Positions 1-7,362 of a stretch of DNA of 64,000 nt are shown here, piece by piece (the stretch's first letter is position 1; each line of letters opens with the position of its first letter). The notes below the pieces were generated by a model. It worked only from the letters and a program-made list of their open reading frames with translations, searched no databases and was not told the origin of the DNA. The stretch lies in assembly GCA_041658605.1 (NCBI GenBank), contig JBAZZU010000012.1:1-64000 (forward strand). The letters are read 5' to 3'. This stretch comes from JBAZWE01 sp041658605 (GTDB taxonomy: Bacteria > Actinomycetota > Thermoleophilia > BMS3ABIN01). The position numbers and the translations under genes are program-made.

Positions 1-772
1 AAACGATCTCGGTGATCAGGGCGCCGCCCAGCAGCACTCCCAGGTCGATGCCAAGGATGGTCACAACCGGCCCCAGGGCATTGCGCATGGCATGAGATCT
101 CATGGCCTGGCTCCGGGACAGTCCCCGGGAGCGCGCCGCCAGGATATACGGCTTTCGCATCTCATCAGTCAGTGAGGATTTCATGACAGCGGCGATGACG
201 ACGGACTGTGCCGCGGCGAGCGACAGGGCCGGAAGAACAAGGTTGAGCGGGCTCCATCCGCCAAGACCGGAAATCGGCAGAAGGTGTAACTTGCTGGCAA
301 AAATATACTGAAGGACGATACCCAGAAAGAAGACCGGCACTGAAAGCAGGATCGCGCTCGTAATTGTTGACACGCTTTTTAGCCCGGAAGATCTATTCAT
401 AGTTAGATGCATCCCCCATCCGATGCCGAAAACTGTTTCCAGCAGAAGGGCACCGCCAGCCAGATATGCTGTTGCCGGGAGATAGTCCGCGATGACATCC
501 GTTACGCTACGGTTCAGATCGTAGGAAGTACCGAGATCGAGGTGAATCACACGCCAGAGATACAATCCATACTGTTTCCATAAGGGCTGATCGAGGCCCA
601 GATGGTTCCGCAGGGATTCGACCGATTCAGCTGACGCGTGGTTTCCCAGGGATACCTGGGCGGCATCGCCCGGGACAAGAAGGTATAGAACGACAAATAA
701 TATCGTGATGGCACCCAGTAGCACCACCACCATCTGCAGCAGGCGGTAAAGGATGAAGCGAAAGACAGGCAT
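1..772 (-). CDS. ABC transporter permease, DppB/OppB type (3' end outside window)
   Basis: Inner-membrane permease of a peptide or nickel-type ABC importer. The reading frame opens at the ATG ending at 772, preceded by AGGGGA, and runs off the window edge, so about 257 N-terminal residues are visible. It starts with the family-typical N-terminal helix (MPVFRFILYRLLQ), followed by a periplasmic segment with HLGLDQPLWKQYG and then several hydrophobic helices. The cytoplasmic EAA loop that docks on the ATPase is present (AARSRGLSRSQAMRSHAMRN). The binding-protein gene lies 74 bp upstream on the same strand, so the two form one operon; the second permease and ATPases presumably follow outside the window. 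The substrate cannot be read from sequence. Confidence 0.9.
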   Translation of the reverse strand, partial: MPVFRFILYRLLQMVVVLLGAITILFVVLYLLVPGDAAQVSLGNHASAESVESLRNHLGLDQPLWKQYGLYLWRVIHLDLGTSYDLNRSVTDVIADYLPATAYLAGGALLLETVFGIGWGMHLTMNRSSGLKSVSTITSAILLSVPVFFLGIVLQYIFASKLHLLPISGLGGWSPLNLVLPALSLAAAQSVVIAAVMKSSLTDEMRKPYILAARSRGLSRSQAMRSHAMRNALGPVVTILGIDLGVLLGGALITEIV

Positions 773-846
773 CTTTTCCCCTGGCCGCCCCCGTAAGGTT
801 TTAGTGGGGCTCCCGGTTGGAGAGCCCCACGGATCAACCTGGATGA

Positions 847-2499
847 CTACTTTTCAGATACTTCGATCTCGTTCAGCGCAAGGTCGCCCAGGGGTGTGCC
901 GACGAACTTTGTCACCCTGGGGGAATATGCCATCACATCAACACTGAACGAAACCGGAGCGAGCGGCGCGTCGGCAAGAATCTTGCGCTCTGCTTCGTTG
1001 TAAGTCCCGGTTCGCTTGCTTTCATCTCTGGTTGAGCGGGCATTGTCCAGTAATCCGTCAACTTCCGGGTTTGAATACTGAAATACGTTCTGGGCTCCGA
1101 TATTAGCGGAGTGGAACAGCGTATAGAGGAACGTATCGACAGACGGATAATCGGCAACCCATGAAATCAGGAAGAATGACAGTTTGCCGGCAATCATCTC
1201 ATCCAGAAATCCGCCCATCTCCATGCCGTTTATTTCAACCGGGATACCAGCCGCCTTCAACTGTGCCTGCATGGCCTGCGCTACATCAGCCGCCAGCCCT
1301 TCGTTCGGGTATGTCAGCACGATTGGCGGCAGACCGTTTCCTTCAGGATAGCCGGCGTCCGCGAGTAATTGCTTCGCCTTTTCGGGATCATACTTGTATG
1401 GCATGGCGTCATTCTGATGCCCCTTCATGCCGGCGGGCACGATACCGTCTGCCGGTGCTTCCTGCCCCTGAAGAACCTTGCCGGCGATAGTATCCCGGTC
1501 GATGGCATAGTTGATTGCTTGCCTTAGTTTGTCATTGTCCTTCCAGGGCGCCTCGGTCAGATTAAATCCCGCAAACCTCAAGGCATCGACCTTGCCGTCG
1601 TATATTTTCACGGAGCTGTCGCTGCGTAGCGCCTGGATTTGGCCCGGCGGAACGATTTTCACAATGTCCACATTACCGGCCTTCAGCTCGGCGATCGATG
1701 TGGAGGGATTGGGAATGAACTTTACGGTCACCTGTCCCACTTTAGCCTTGTCCCCGTAATAGTCGTCATTTCTTTCAAGCAATACGGACTCACCCTTTTT
1801 CCATTCCGTCAGCTTGAATGCTCCATTGCCGACAGGCTTCTCGGAATAGTTCTGATCCGCGCGTCCTGCTTCTTCGGCAGGAACGGGGGCGCATACGGGA
1901 TGACCGAGGAAAGTGACGAATTCAGCCTGGGGATAATTGAGTGTGACTTTCAGGGTTGAATCATCAACGGCTTCCACGCCCGCAAGTTTGTTCGTCTCAC
2001 CATTAGAGAGCTCCCCCGCTCCCTTGACAGGCTCCAGGATTGTCGATGCCATCGAAGACTTTGTGGCTGGGTCCAGCGCCCTCGTCCAGGCGTATACAAA
2101 GTCTTCTGCCTTTACAGCACGGCCATTCGTGAAATTAACTCCCTTGCGGAGATGAAAAGTTACAACCGTCGCATCTTCATTAAAGTCCCAGCTTTCAGCA
2201 ACAGCCGGTTTAACCTCACCGGTGGTTGAGTCATAAGACACGAGCCCGTCAAAAAGATAACGCGCGATGTTTCCCCCGACCGATTCGTCGATCAGGGCGG
2301 GGTCCAACGCTGAGGGATCAGATGCTTCGGCGTAAGAAAAACTAAGGTTCGCCCCGTCTTTGCCGCCTGACGTCTTGTCTGTGGAATCATCTCCACAGCC
2401 GTTCAGCGCGCTCATGGCGATGAGGCTGAGTATTGCGGCCAGCAATACCGTCAAAAAATTAATCGATCTTCCAGATTTCCACATACTGAATATTCGCAA
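847..2499 (-). CDS. Peptide/solute-binding lipoprotein of ABC importer (SBP family 5)
   Basis: Extracytoplasmic solute-binding protein of the OppA/DppA family, 550 residues, the usual length. A signal peptide ends in a lipobox-like LNGC, so it is probably lipid-anchored. Family features include the N-terminal SDPSALDPALIDESVGGNIARY region, VTFHLRKGVNFTNGRAVKAEDFVYAW, and the YDPEKAKQLLADAGYPEGNG segment. The TTG start ending at 2499 has AGGAGG four bases upstream; the next ATG (ending 2484) lies about 19 bases from that ribosome site, so TTG is preferred. It is the first gene of the operon with the permease downstream. Ligand could be oligopeptide or another family-5 substrate. Confidence 0.9.
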   Translation of the reverse strand: MRIFSMWKSGRSINFLTVLLAAILSLIAMSALNGCGDDSTDKTSGGKDGANLSFSYAEASDPSALDPALIDESVGGNIARYLFDGLVSYDSTTGEVKPAVAESWDFNEDATVVTFHLRKGVNFTNGRAVKAEDFVYAWTRALDPATKSSMASTILEPVKGAGELSNGETNKLAGVEAVDDSTLKVTLNYPQAEFVTFLGHPVCAPVPAEEAGRADQNYSEKPVGNGAFKLTEWKKGESVLLERNDDYYGDKAKVGQVTVKFIPNPSTSIAELKAGNVDIVKIVPPGQIQALRSDSSVKIYDGKVDALRFAGFNLTEAPWKDNDKLRQAINYAIDRDTIAGKVLQGQEAPADGIVPAGMKGHQNDAMPYKYDPEKAKQLLADAGYPEGNGLPPIVLTYPNEGLAADVAQAMQAQLKAAGIPVEINGMEMGGFLDEMIAGKLSFFLISWVADYPSVDTFLYTLFHSANIGAQNVFQYSNPEVDGLLDNARSTRDESKRTGTYNEAERKILADAPLAPVSFSVDVMAYSPRVTKFVGTPLGDLALNEIEVSEK

Positions 2500-3061
2500 G
2501 ATTCCTCCTACCGTATGATTTCGAGGACGAGCCGGGGATCAGCCCGGAACGCTGAGTGGTCCATGACGCAGAGAACCCAACACAGCGCGAAAATCCTGGT
2601 TACCTCCTAACCACGCTCTAATTAGACAAAAAGACCTCCAAATCCTTCTATCAGAACGGGGTTGGTAGAGTTTGGTTCTTACCGTCCGAATGGATGGCCA
2701 ACAAAGATTATTCGCCGTCCCCGGGTCATCATCCTGCAAGCTCGTATATTGAAAGTGAAGGATTTTAGCGCGGCGGCTGGAAATTATTGTAAACATGAGA
2801 CGGTTGAGGTAAACATTGAATCCCGTGATTACCGGGCAAGATCGCACCAAAAGCATACCAATGCAGACTCAACTAACCCTTTACCTGACGATTGTAATAG
2901 GTATACCACCATAGTAAAATTGCTCGTACCCTGCATCCATTTCCGCAAAAAGAGGTGACACCTTCTTGCCAGCTGCAGCAGACCATATTCAGGAATATAT
3001 GCTTTTGAAGCGCCGTTTTCAGGTTGTCTCCCGCGACCTTCCTGATTGAGCGGATCAGGTC
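2500..3061. other. Divergent intergenic region, no gene seen
   Basis: About 560 bases between the divergently transcribed binding-protein gene and the V4R/GGDEF/LuxR gene. Open frames here lack ribosome sites and convincing protein character. The region must carry the promoters for both directions, but no promoter fits well enough to be called. Confidence 0.5.
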
Positions 3062-4969
3062 TTGGAACATCTCCCCCTCGAAGAATTTCTATCATCCGCC
3101 CAGGATATGGACTCCCCCGGGGCTCAACTTTACCTTTATCGTATCCTGCACATGCTGGCCAATTCCGATTCGTCCGGGCAGGACGCCCGTCCTCTTTCCT
3201 ATCAGAATGCCAGGAGGCTGGCCACACGGTTGGGGCTGGACAAGCCCGAGAAACTGGCTTCGCTCTTCCGCGACCTGGGACTGGGAAAGCTGCAGCTGGA
3301 TATCGGCGCCGATCATATCCAGGTTGGCGTCACTCCTGAGATAGCGCCGGCAAAAGCGATATCAGGACAGGGTGGTTGTGAACTCGAACATGGTCTTATC
3401 GATGGAGCTCTGGAGCTTATCGTCGGCCATCAGGTTACGACAATCGAAACTAAATGCTGGACACGGGGTGACAGATCGTGCCAATTCGAAGCCCGGAGAG
3501 ATGATTTTGCTGAGACGCCAAGATTTGTGCCGCTGTCGACATCAAGCCGCCCCACGATGGCGCCGTCAAGATCGCTTGACGCGAAGACGGGCATGAATCA
3601 ATCCAGCCTCCGGTCCTGGTTCATGGACTTGGCGGGCCGCGAGCTTGCGAGGACAAAAAGGCACGGCCGGTCGCTGACAGTACTTTATGTGGACCTCGAC
3701 GATCTGGGAGAGATCAATATCGTTCACGGGAGAGACGCCGGCGATCAGGTCATAAGTGCCGTCGCGGCGGCACTCAGCAGGGGTTGCCGCACCGAAGACT
3801 ATCTCTGGCACAACGGAGAGGATGAATTCGCGGTCGTTTTATCTGAGACGGACGCCAGCGGCGCGGATATCGTCGCCCGCCGGCTATCGACCGAGATCCT
3901 GTCGGCAGCCGAATATGTGGACGTGCCCGCCACGGTCTCGGCAAGCATAGGTTATTCGACGTTTCCCGCCCATGGAGAAAACCTTACGGGACTCTTTACA
4001 AGTGCCCGCTCCGCAGTCTATATGGCAAAATCACTCGGAAAAGGCAGAGCCCAGGTAGCTGTGCCTTTTGTTGGGGACTCCGGCAAAAACCCTGTCCGCG
4101 GAAGCGGTGTGATTGATAACGCACGGGATGGAGCAGCCAGAACTTCCCGGAACCGCGATAGTGGAGGTAATAATGCTTCCGGTGAAAGGGACAATCGTCG
4201 GGGCGCGGGTGATTTCATTTCGCCATCCGGGACCGATGCCGGGACAACTGCTGTTTCATCCGGTACCGATTCCAGTCGTGATGATGCGGCACCAGACGAG
4301 CACCATACAGCAGGGATTCAGCCGGCAAGCGTAATTATCGCCTCTCTGGGACCCATGCTGATTGCGGGCATGAAGCAGGTTCTAGCGGAATCTGAGAGTA
4401 TGACAATCGTGCATGAACTTACCAATCCGACCAGATTCACCGCTGCCGTAATTGACAAAAGGCCGGATATCATCTTCGCCGATCTGCAGATGGTAAACGC
4501 AAACGACCACGAGATGCTCAGAATGCTGGAGAGGGATAACCTGCCCTGCAAGTGTGTCATCTTTGTCACTGAAGTAGACCAGGATATCATCAAGCTGGTG
4601 GCGGACTTCCGTGTCGATGGCGTGATACTGCAGGACTCCACGGCATCAAAGATAGTCAGTTCACTGGAAACAGTATATAAGGGACGGGCCGTCATGCCCG
4701 CTGAGGTCCAGGCGGCGATAAGTGAGCTGGAAGGCAATCGGCGCCTGCTTGGGGAACTGTCTGACCGTGAAATCGAGGTTCTAAGGCTGATTGCAGAAGG
4801 AAAATCCAATTCCCAGATATCCGAGGACCTCTTTATCACGGTAAACACGGTTCGCTTTCACCTTGCAAATATCTACCAGAAGTTGAGTGTTTCCAACCGC
4901 ACCGAGGCCGCGAACTACTACTTGAGGCAGGATCTTGCAGGTCCTGACGGGCAGACAAAACTGCTCTAG
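3062..4969 (+). CDS. V4R - GGDEF-like - receiver-like - LuxR HTH fusion regulator
   Basis: A 635-residue multi-domain regulator. Residues about 50-145 resemble a V4R small-molecule-binding domain (Cys106, Cys132 and Cys140 in the C..G...C.F pattern). Residues about 185-335 form a GGDEF-type domain whose signature is GEDEF (252-256) rather than GGDEF, so cyclase activity is doubtful. A Gly/Ser/Asp-rich linker follows (about 340-420). Residues about 422-545 are a NarL-type receiver: a candidate phospho-acceptor Asp474 is present, but the usual acidic pair near the start is replaced (VIIASLGP) and the conserved Lys is Gln, suggesting a pseudo-receiver. Residues about 570-630 are a LuxR HTH. A stop at 3047 limits the start to TTG 3062 or ATG 3107; neither has a strong ribosome site. 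Confidence 0.85.
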   Translation: MEHLPLEEFLSSAQDMDSPGAQLYLYRILHMLANSDSSGQDARPLSYQNARRLATRLGLDKPEKLASLFRDLGLGKLQLDIGADHIQVGVTPEIAPAKAISGQGGCELEHGLIDGALELIVGHQVTTIETKCWTRGDRSCQFEARRDDFAETPRFVPLSTSSRPTMAPSRSLDAKTGMNQSSLRSWFMDLAGRELARTKRHGRSLTVLYVDLDDLGEINIVHGRDAGDQVISAVAAALSRGCRTEDYLWHNGEDEFAVVLSETDASGADIVARRLSTEILSAAEYVDVPATVSASIGYSTFPAHGENLTGLFTSARSAVYMAKSLGKGRAQVAVPFVGDSGKNPVRGSGVIDNARDGAARTSRNRDSGGNNASGERDNRRGAGDFISPSGTDAGTTAVSSGTDSSRDDAAPDEHHTAGIQPASVIIASLGPMLIAGMKQVLAESESMTIVHELTNPTRFTAAVIDKRPDIIFADLQMVNANDHEMLRMLERDNLPCKCVIFVTEVDQDIIKLVADFRVDGVILQDSTASKIVSSLETVYKGRAVMPAEVQAAISELEGNRRLLGELSDREIEVLRLIAEGKSNSQISEDLFITVNTVRFHLANIYQKLSVSNRTEAANYYLRQDLAGPDGQTKLL

Positions 4970-5317
4970 GTTGCAGGTGTGAGTCCAGCTTTGAGACGTG
5001 AACGGCTTTATGCTTTTTTGCCCTGACTCATTCCCATCCGGACAGAGGGGCGAATACTCACAAGCGAATTATTTGAACCGCATACTCCCCACCGCACTGA
5101 TTATTACAGGATCATCCCCGTCTGAAGTACAGGTTTAATCTTTCCCGAATAACCCTGGGTTCAGATCTACGGTTCCAGAATGCCTCTATCAGAGGGTTTA
5201 CGTACGTTTCAGAGCTGTATCGCGGGGCCACCCTCAAACCGTCCTTTACCCTCCCCCTTAACTATCACTTCATATGTACACAACCTTTCCAACCTTCTTT
5301 AGACTCTTTCCACCCTT
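4970..5317. other. Intergenic region, no gene seen
   Basis: About 350 bases after the fusion regulator. No convincing coding frame, no clear terminator with a T-run, and no recognised RNA. It leads into the structured segment before the microORF. Confidence 0.4.
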
Positions 5318-5395
5318 CCCATCAGGGCCACATGGCCGTGATGGGCAGGGAGTCCAGATCGGGGGTCTGGAAATTGCGGCGGGTGGGGTACCCAC
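5318..5395 (+). other. Structured leader upstream of the microORF
   Basis: Consecutive hairpins can be drawn. CCCATCA (5318-5324) pairs with TGATGGG (5339-5345) and encloses a second stem, GGCC-ACAT-GGCC. CCAGA (5354-5358) pairs with TCTGG (5366-5370). A GGGT/ACCC-type helix follows near 5381-5393. The segment ends about 60 bases before the ribosome site of the 25-codon ORF. It does not match the riboswitch consensus sequences I can recall, including c-di-GMP-I and -II. It could be a regulatory leader or an upstream terminator. Confidence 0.4.
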
Positions 5396-5454
5396 ACTTT
5401 TTATCCCGCTGCTGAAACTGTCAGGGTTTCCAAACACGGTAGGAGGTGAGCGGG

Positions 5455-5532
5455 ATGAAAACGAAAATCTTTGCGATAGTGAGTATGCTTGCAACACTTA
5501 TTGCAGCTGGTGGCGGCAGGTGGGGTCACTAA
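5455..5532 (+). CDS. Putative 25-residue hydrophobic peptide (microORF)
   Basis: A 25-codon ORF preceded by a near-perfect ribosome site (AGGAGGTGAGCGGG then ATG). The peptide begins MKTKIFAIVSML, a short positive N-terminus followed by a hydrophobic stretch, and ends in a Gly-rich, Trp/His-containing tail (GGGRWGH). This resembles an exported short peptide or signal precursor, but I recognise no family. It lies 130 bp upstream of the membrane HD-GYP gene on the same strand. The strong ribosome site is the main support for it being translated. Confidence 0.5.
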   Translation: MKTKIFAIVSMLATLIAAGGGRWGH

Positions 5533-5585
5533 TATAAGTTACATAACTAATTAAAGTAATTTGCCTTCCGGTCTTATTCAAAGAC

Positions 5586-5623
5586 TGTTATAATGCGTCG
5601 CACTCCGTGCTGGCGCATTATAA
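5586..5623 (+). promoter_or_regulatory. Extended -10 promoter inside a 10-bp inverted repeat
   Basis: TG-T-TATAAT at 5586-5594 is a textbook extended -10. It sits in the left arm of a perfect inverted repeat, TTATAATGCG (5588-5597) and CGCATTATAA (5614-5623), with a 16-base loop. The start point would fall inside the repeat, about 60 bases before the HD-GYP start, so the repeat could be an operator or a 5' hairpin. Confidence 0.5.
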
Positions 5624-5664
5624 TTTGTGGATAAACCACAAAGACAGTGTATCGGGAGGCATCG

Positions 5665-7068
5665 GTGGACAAAGGCTTTACTTCAAAGAATAAAGCGCCA
5701 CTAATTCTGGTTGCACTGTTGAGCGTTGCCAGCGGTGCATTATTTGTCTTCTTTTTTTCTCAGACAACCTGGGATAGAACCATTGTATTACGAACCCTCC
5801 TGCTGATTGCTATTGCCTGGGCGGCAGAAGGTTTGGCGGTTCAGTTTTCCAAACGAGTCCACGTCAGTAGTGCAAACCTACCCATACTGCTAGGCATCTT
5901 TTTCCTGGGCCCCGCACCGGCCGGATTGATAGCAAGCATTAGTACACTGGCACAAAGCCGTAATAAAAATCCCCTCAGGGTTCTTTTCAACTTCTCACTT
6001 AACGCAGTACCGGCAATGCTTGTGGCTTACCTCTTTATTTATTTACAAGACTTATTTAACTTTAGCGGCCCTATAACCTCGGTTAGTATTGAGTTTGTGC
6101 TTCTTGGAATTGTTGCCGGCCTTGCCTGGGAGTTGTCAAATTTTTTCCTGGTTTCTTTAGGCATAAGTCTCGCCTACAAACAACGTCTGACCGCTTTATG
6201 GAAAAATAATTTCCTTCCGGCCTTGCCAACACAATTAATAATATTGGGAGTCGGCCTTGCAATAAGTGCTATTTATATAAAAGCCGGCATAGCCACAACT
6301 GTGTTATTTTTCGTCCCCATCTTTGCTGGTCAGCATGTCTATAAATTGCTGGTTCAGCAAAAAGAACTTCTTGTCGAGCAAACAACGATGTCAGAAGATT
6401 TGATGGATATGAACATCGGACTCGCGGGTGCCCTCATCATGCTTCTGGATAGCAAAGACCACTATACCGCCAGTCATTCTGCCGGCGTTGCCATGTATTG
6501 TCGCGATATGGCTCGAATGATGGGCATGTCAGAAGATGAACAGCGTATTGCCCACATGGCTGGACTGCTTCACGATCTAGGCAAAGTTGGTACCCCTGAT
6601 GCAGTGCTTAAAAAAGAGGGGGAACTCACGGCACGCGAGTGGGAACAGATCAAGGAACATCCTACAACCGCGGCCGATGTTCTCTCACAGCTGGCAACAC
6701 ATCAAGAGATCGCCGATATCATAAGGCACCATCAGGAACATTTTGATGGTACCGGTTATCCCTATGGCATCAGCGGCGATGAAATACCCGAGCTGAGTCG
6801 CATGCTAGCCGTTGCTGACACCTATCACGCTCTGACTTCTGATCGACCTTATAGGGCGGCAAAAAGTCCATTCGAAGCCTTGATCATATTACGCCGCGTT
6901 GCCGGCACACAGCTTGATCCTAAATATGTTGAGGTAATGGCACAGGTGCTGAAGAATGAGGATCTCAGTTACAGGGAGGGAAGCAAGGCCGACTTTCTGA
7001 GTGAATTCAGAAAAGGTCGGCCCGCCCTCAGGTTAGATGCGCTCCGCGCTCGCGCAAAAGAACATTAG
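5665..7068 (+). CDS. Membrane HD-GYP domain phosphodiesterase
   Basis: Probable c-di-GMP phosphodiesterase. About seven hydrophobic helices occupy residues 10-230, forming a membrane sensor-like module, followed by a short linker and an HD-GYP domain. The HD pair (LLHDLGK, about residues 303-304), the RHHQEHFDGTGYP motif (GYP about 364-366) and the downstream AVADTYHALTSDRPYR segment are all intact, so catalysis is expected. GTG at 5665 is preferred over GTG 5647 because GGGAGG lies five bases upstream of it. An extended -10 promoter and a hydrophobic microORF precede it. With the nearby GGDEF-like fusion it suggests local c-di-GMP signalling. Confidence 0.9.
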   Translation: MDKGFTSKNKAPLILVALLSVASGALFVFFFSQTTWDRTIVLRTLLLIAIAWAAEGLAVQFSKRVHVSSANLPILLGIFFLGPAPAGLIASISTLAQSRNKNPLRVLFNFSLNAVPAMLVAYLFIYLQDLFNFSGPITSVSIEFVLLGIVAGLAWELSNFFLVSLGISLAYKQRLTALWKNNFLPALPTQLIILGVGLAISAIYIKAGIATTVLFFVPIFAGQHVYKLLVQQKELLVEQTTMSEDLMDMNIGLAGALIMLLDSKDHYTASHSAGVAMYCRDMARMMGMSEDEQRIAHMAGLLHDLGKVGTPDAVLKKEGELTAREWEQIKEHPTTAADVLSQLATHQEIADIIRHHQEHFDGTGYPYGISGDEIPELSRMLAVADTYHALTSDRPYRAAKSPFEALIILRRVAGTQLDPKYVEVMAQVLKNEDLSYREGSKADFLSEFRKGRPALRLDALRARAKEH

Positions 7069-7362
7069 ATACGCCCCGGTTGAACTACTATCTCCCACTC
7101 CTCATTTCACTTCCGCTATGTTGATCGTTTCCCACTCTCACCATTTAACCGCTGCAGAAGCGTAGATCAACCTACCCTGAGACTCCAGAACATGCTGGGC
7201 ATGATGTTACCTGGAATGCCTCAAACCCGCTTACCCTCTCGTATCTTGATTCTACCCTACCTCCCATTGTCTTGATTGCTGGACAGCCGACGAACCAGCA
7301 ACTTCAACTAATGGAATACTATCAAGCCAAACTATGTATTAAATCATCCTGTGGTTGTATTT
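7069..7362. other. Convergent intergenic region, nothing recognised
   Basis: About 290 bases between the converging HD-GYP gene and the first LuxR/STAND gene. No ORF with a ribosome site and no clear terminator hairpin was seen. The sequence becomes noticeably AT-rich towards the minus-strand regulator. Confidence 0.4.

Noticed and set aside
5318..5395. c-di-GMP riboswitch before the microORF and HD-GYP gene
   Set aside because: The functional context is tempting, but neither the c-di-GMP-I core nor the c-di-GMP-II pattern is present.
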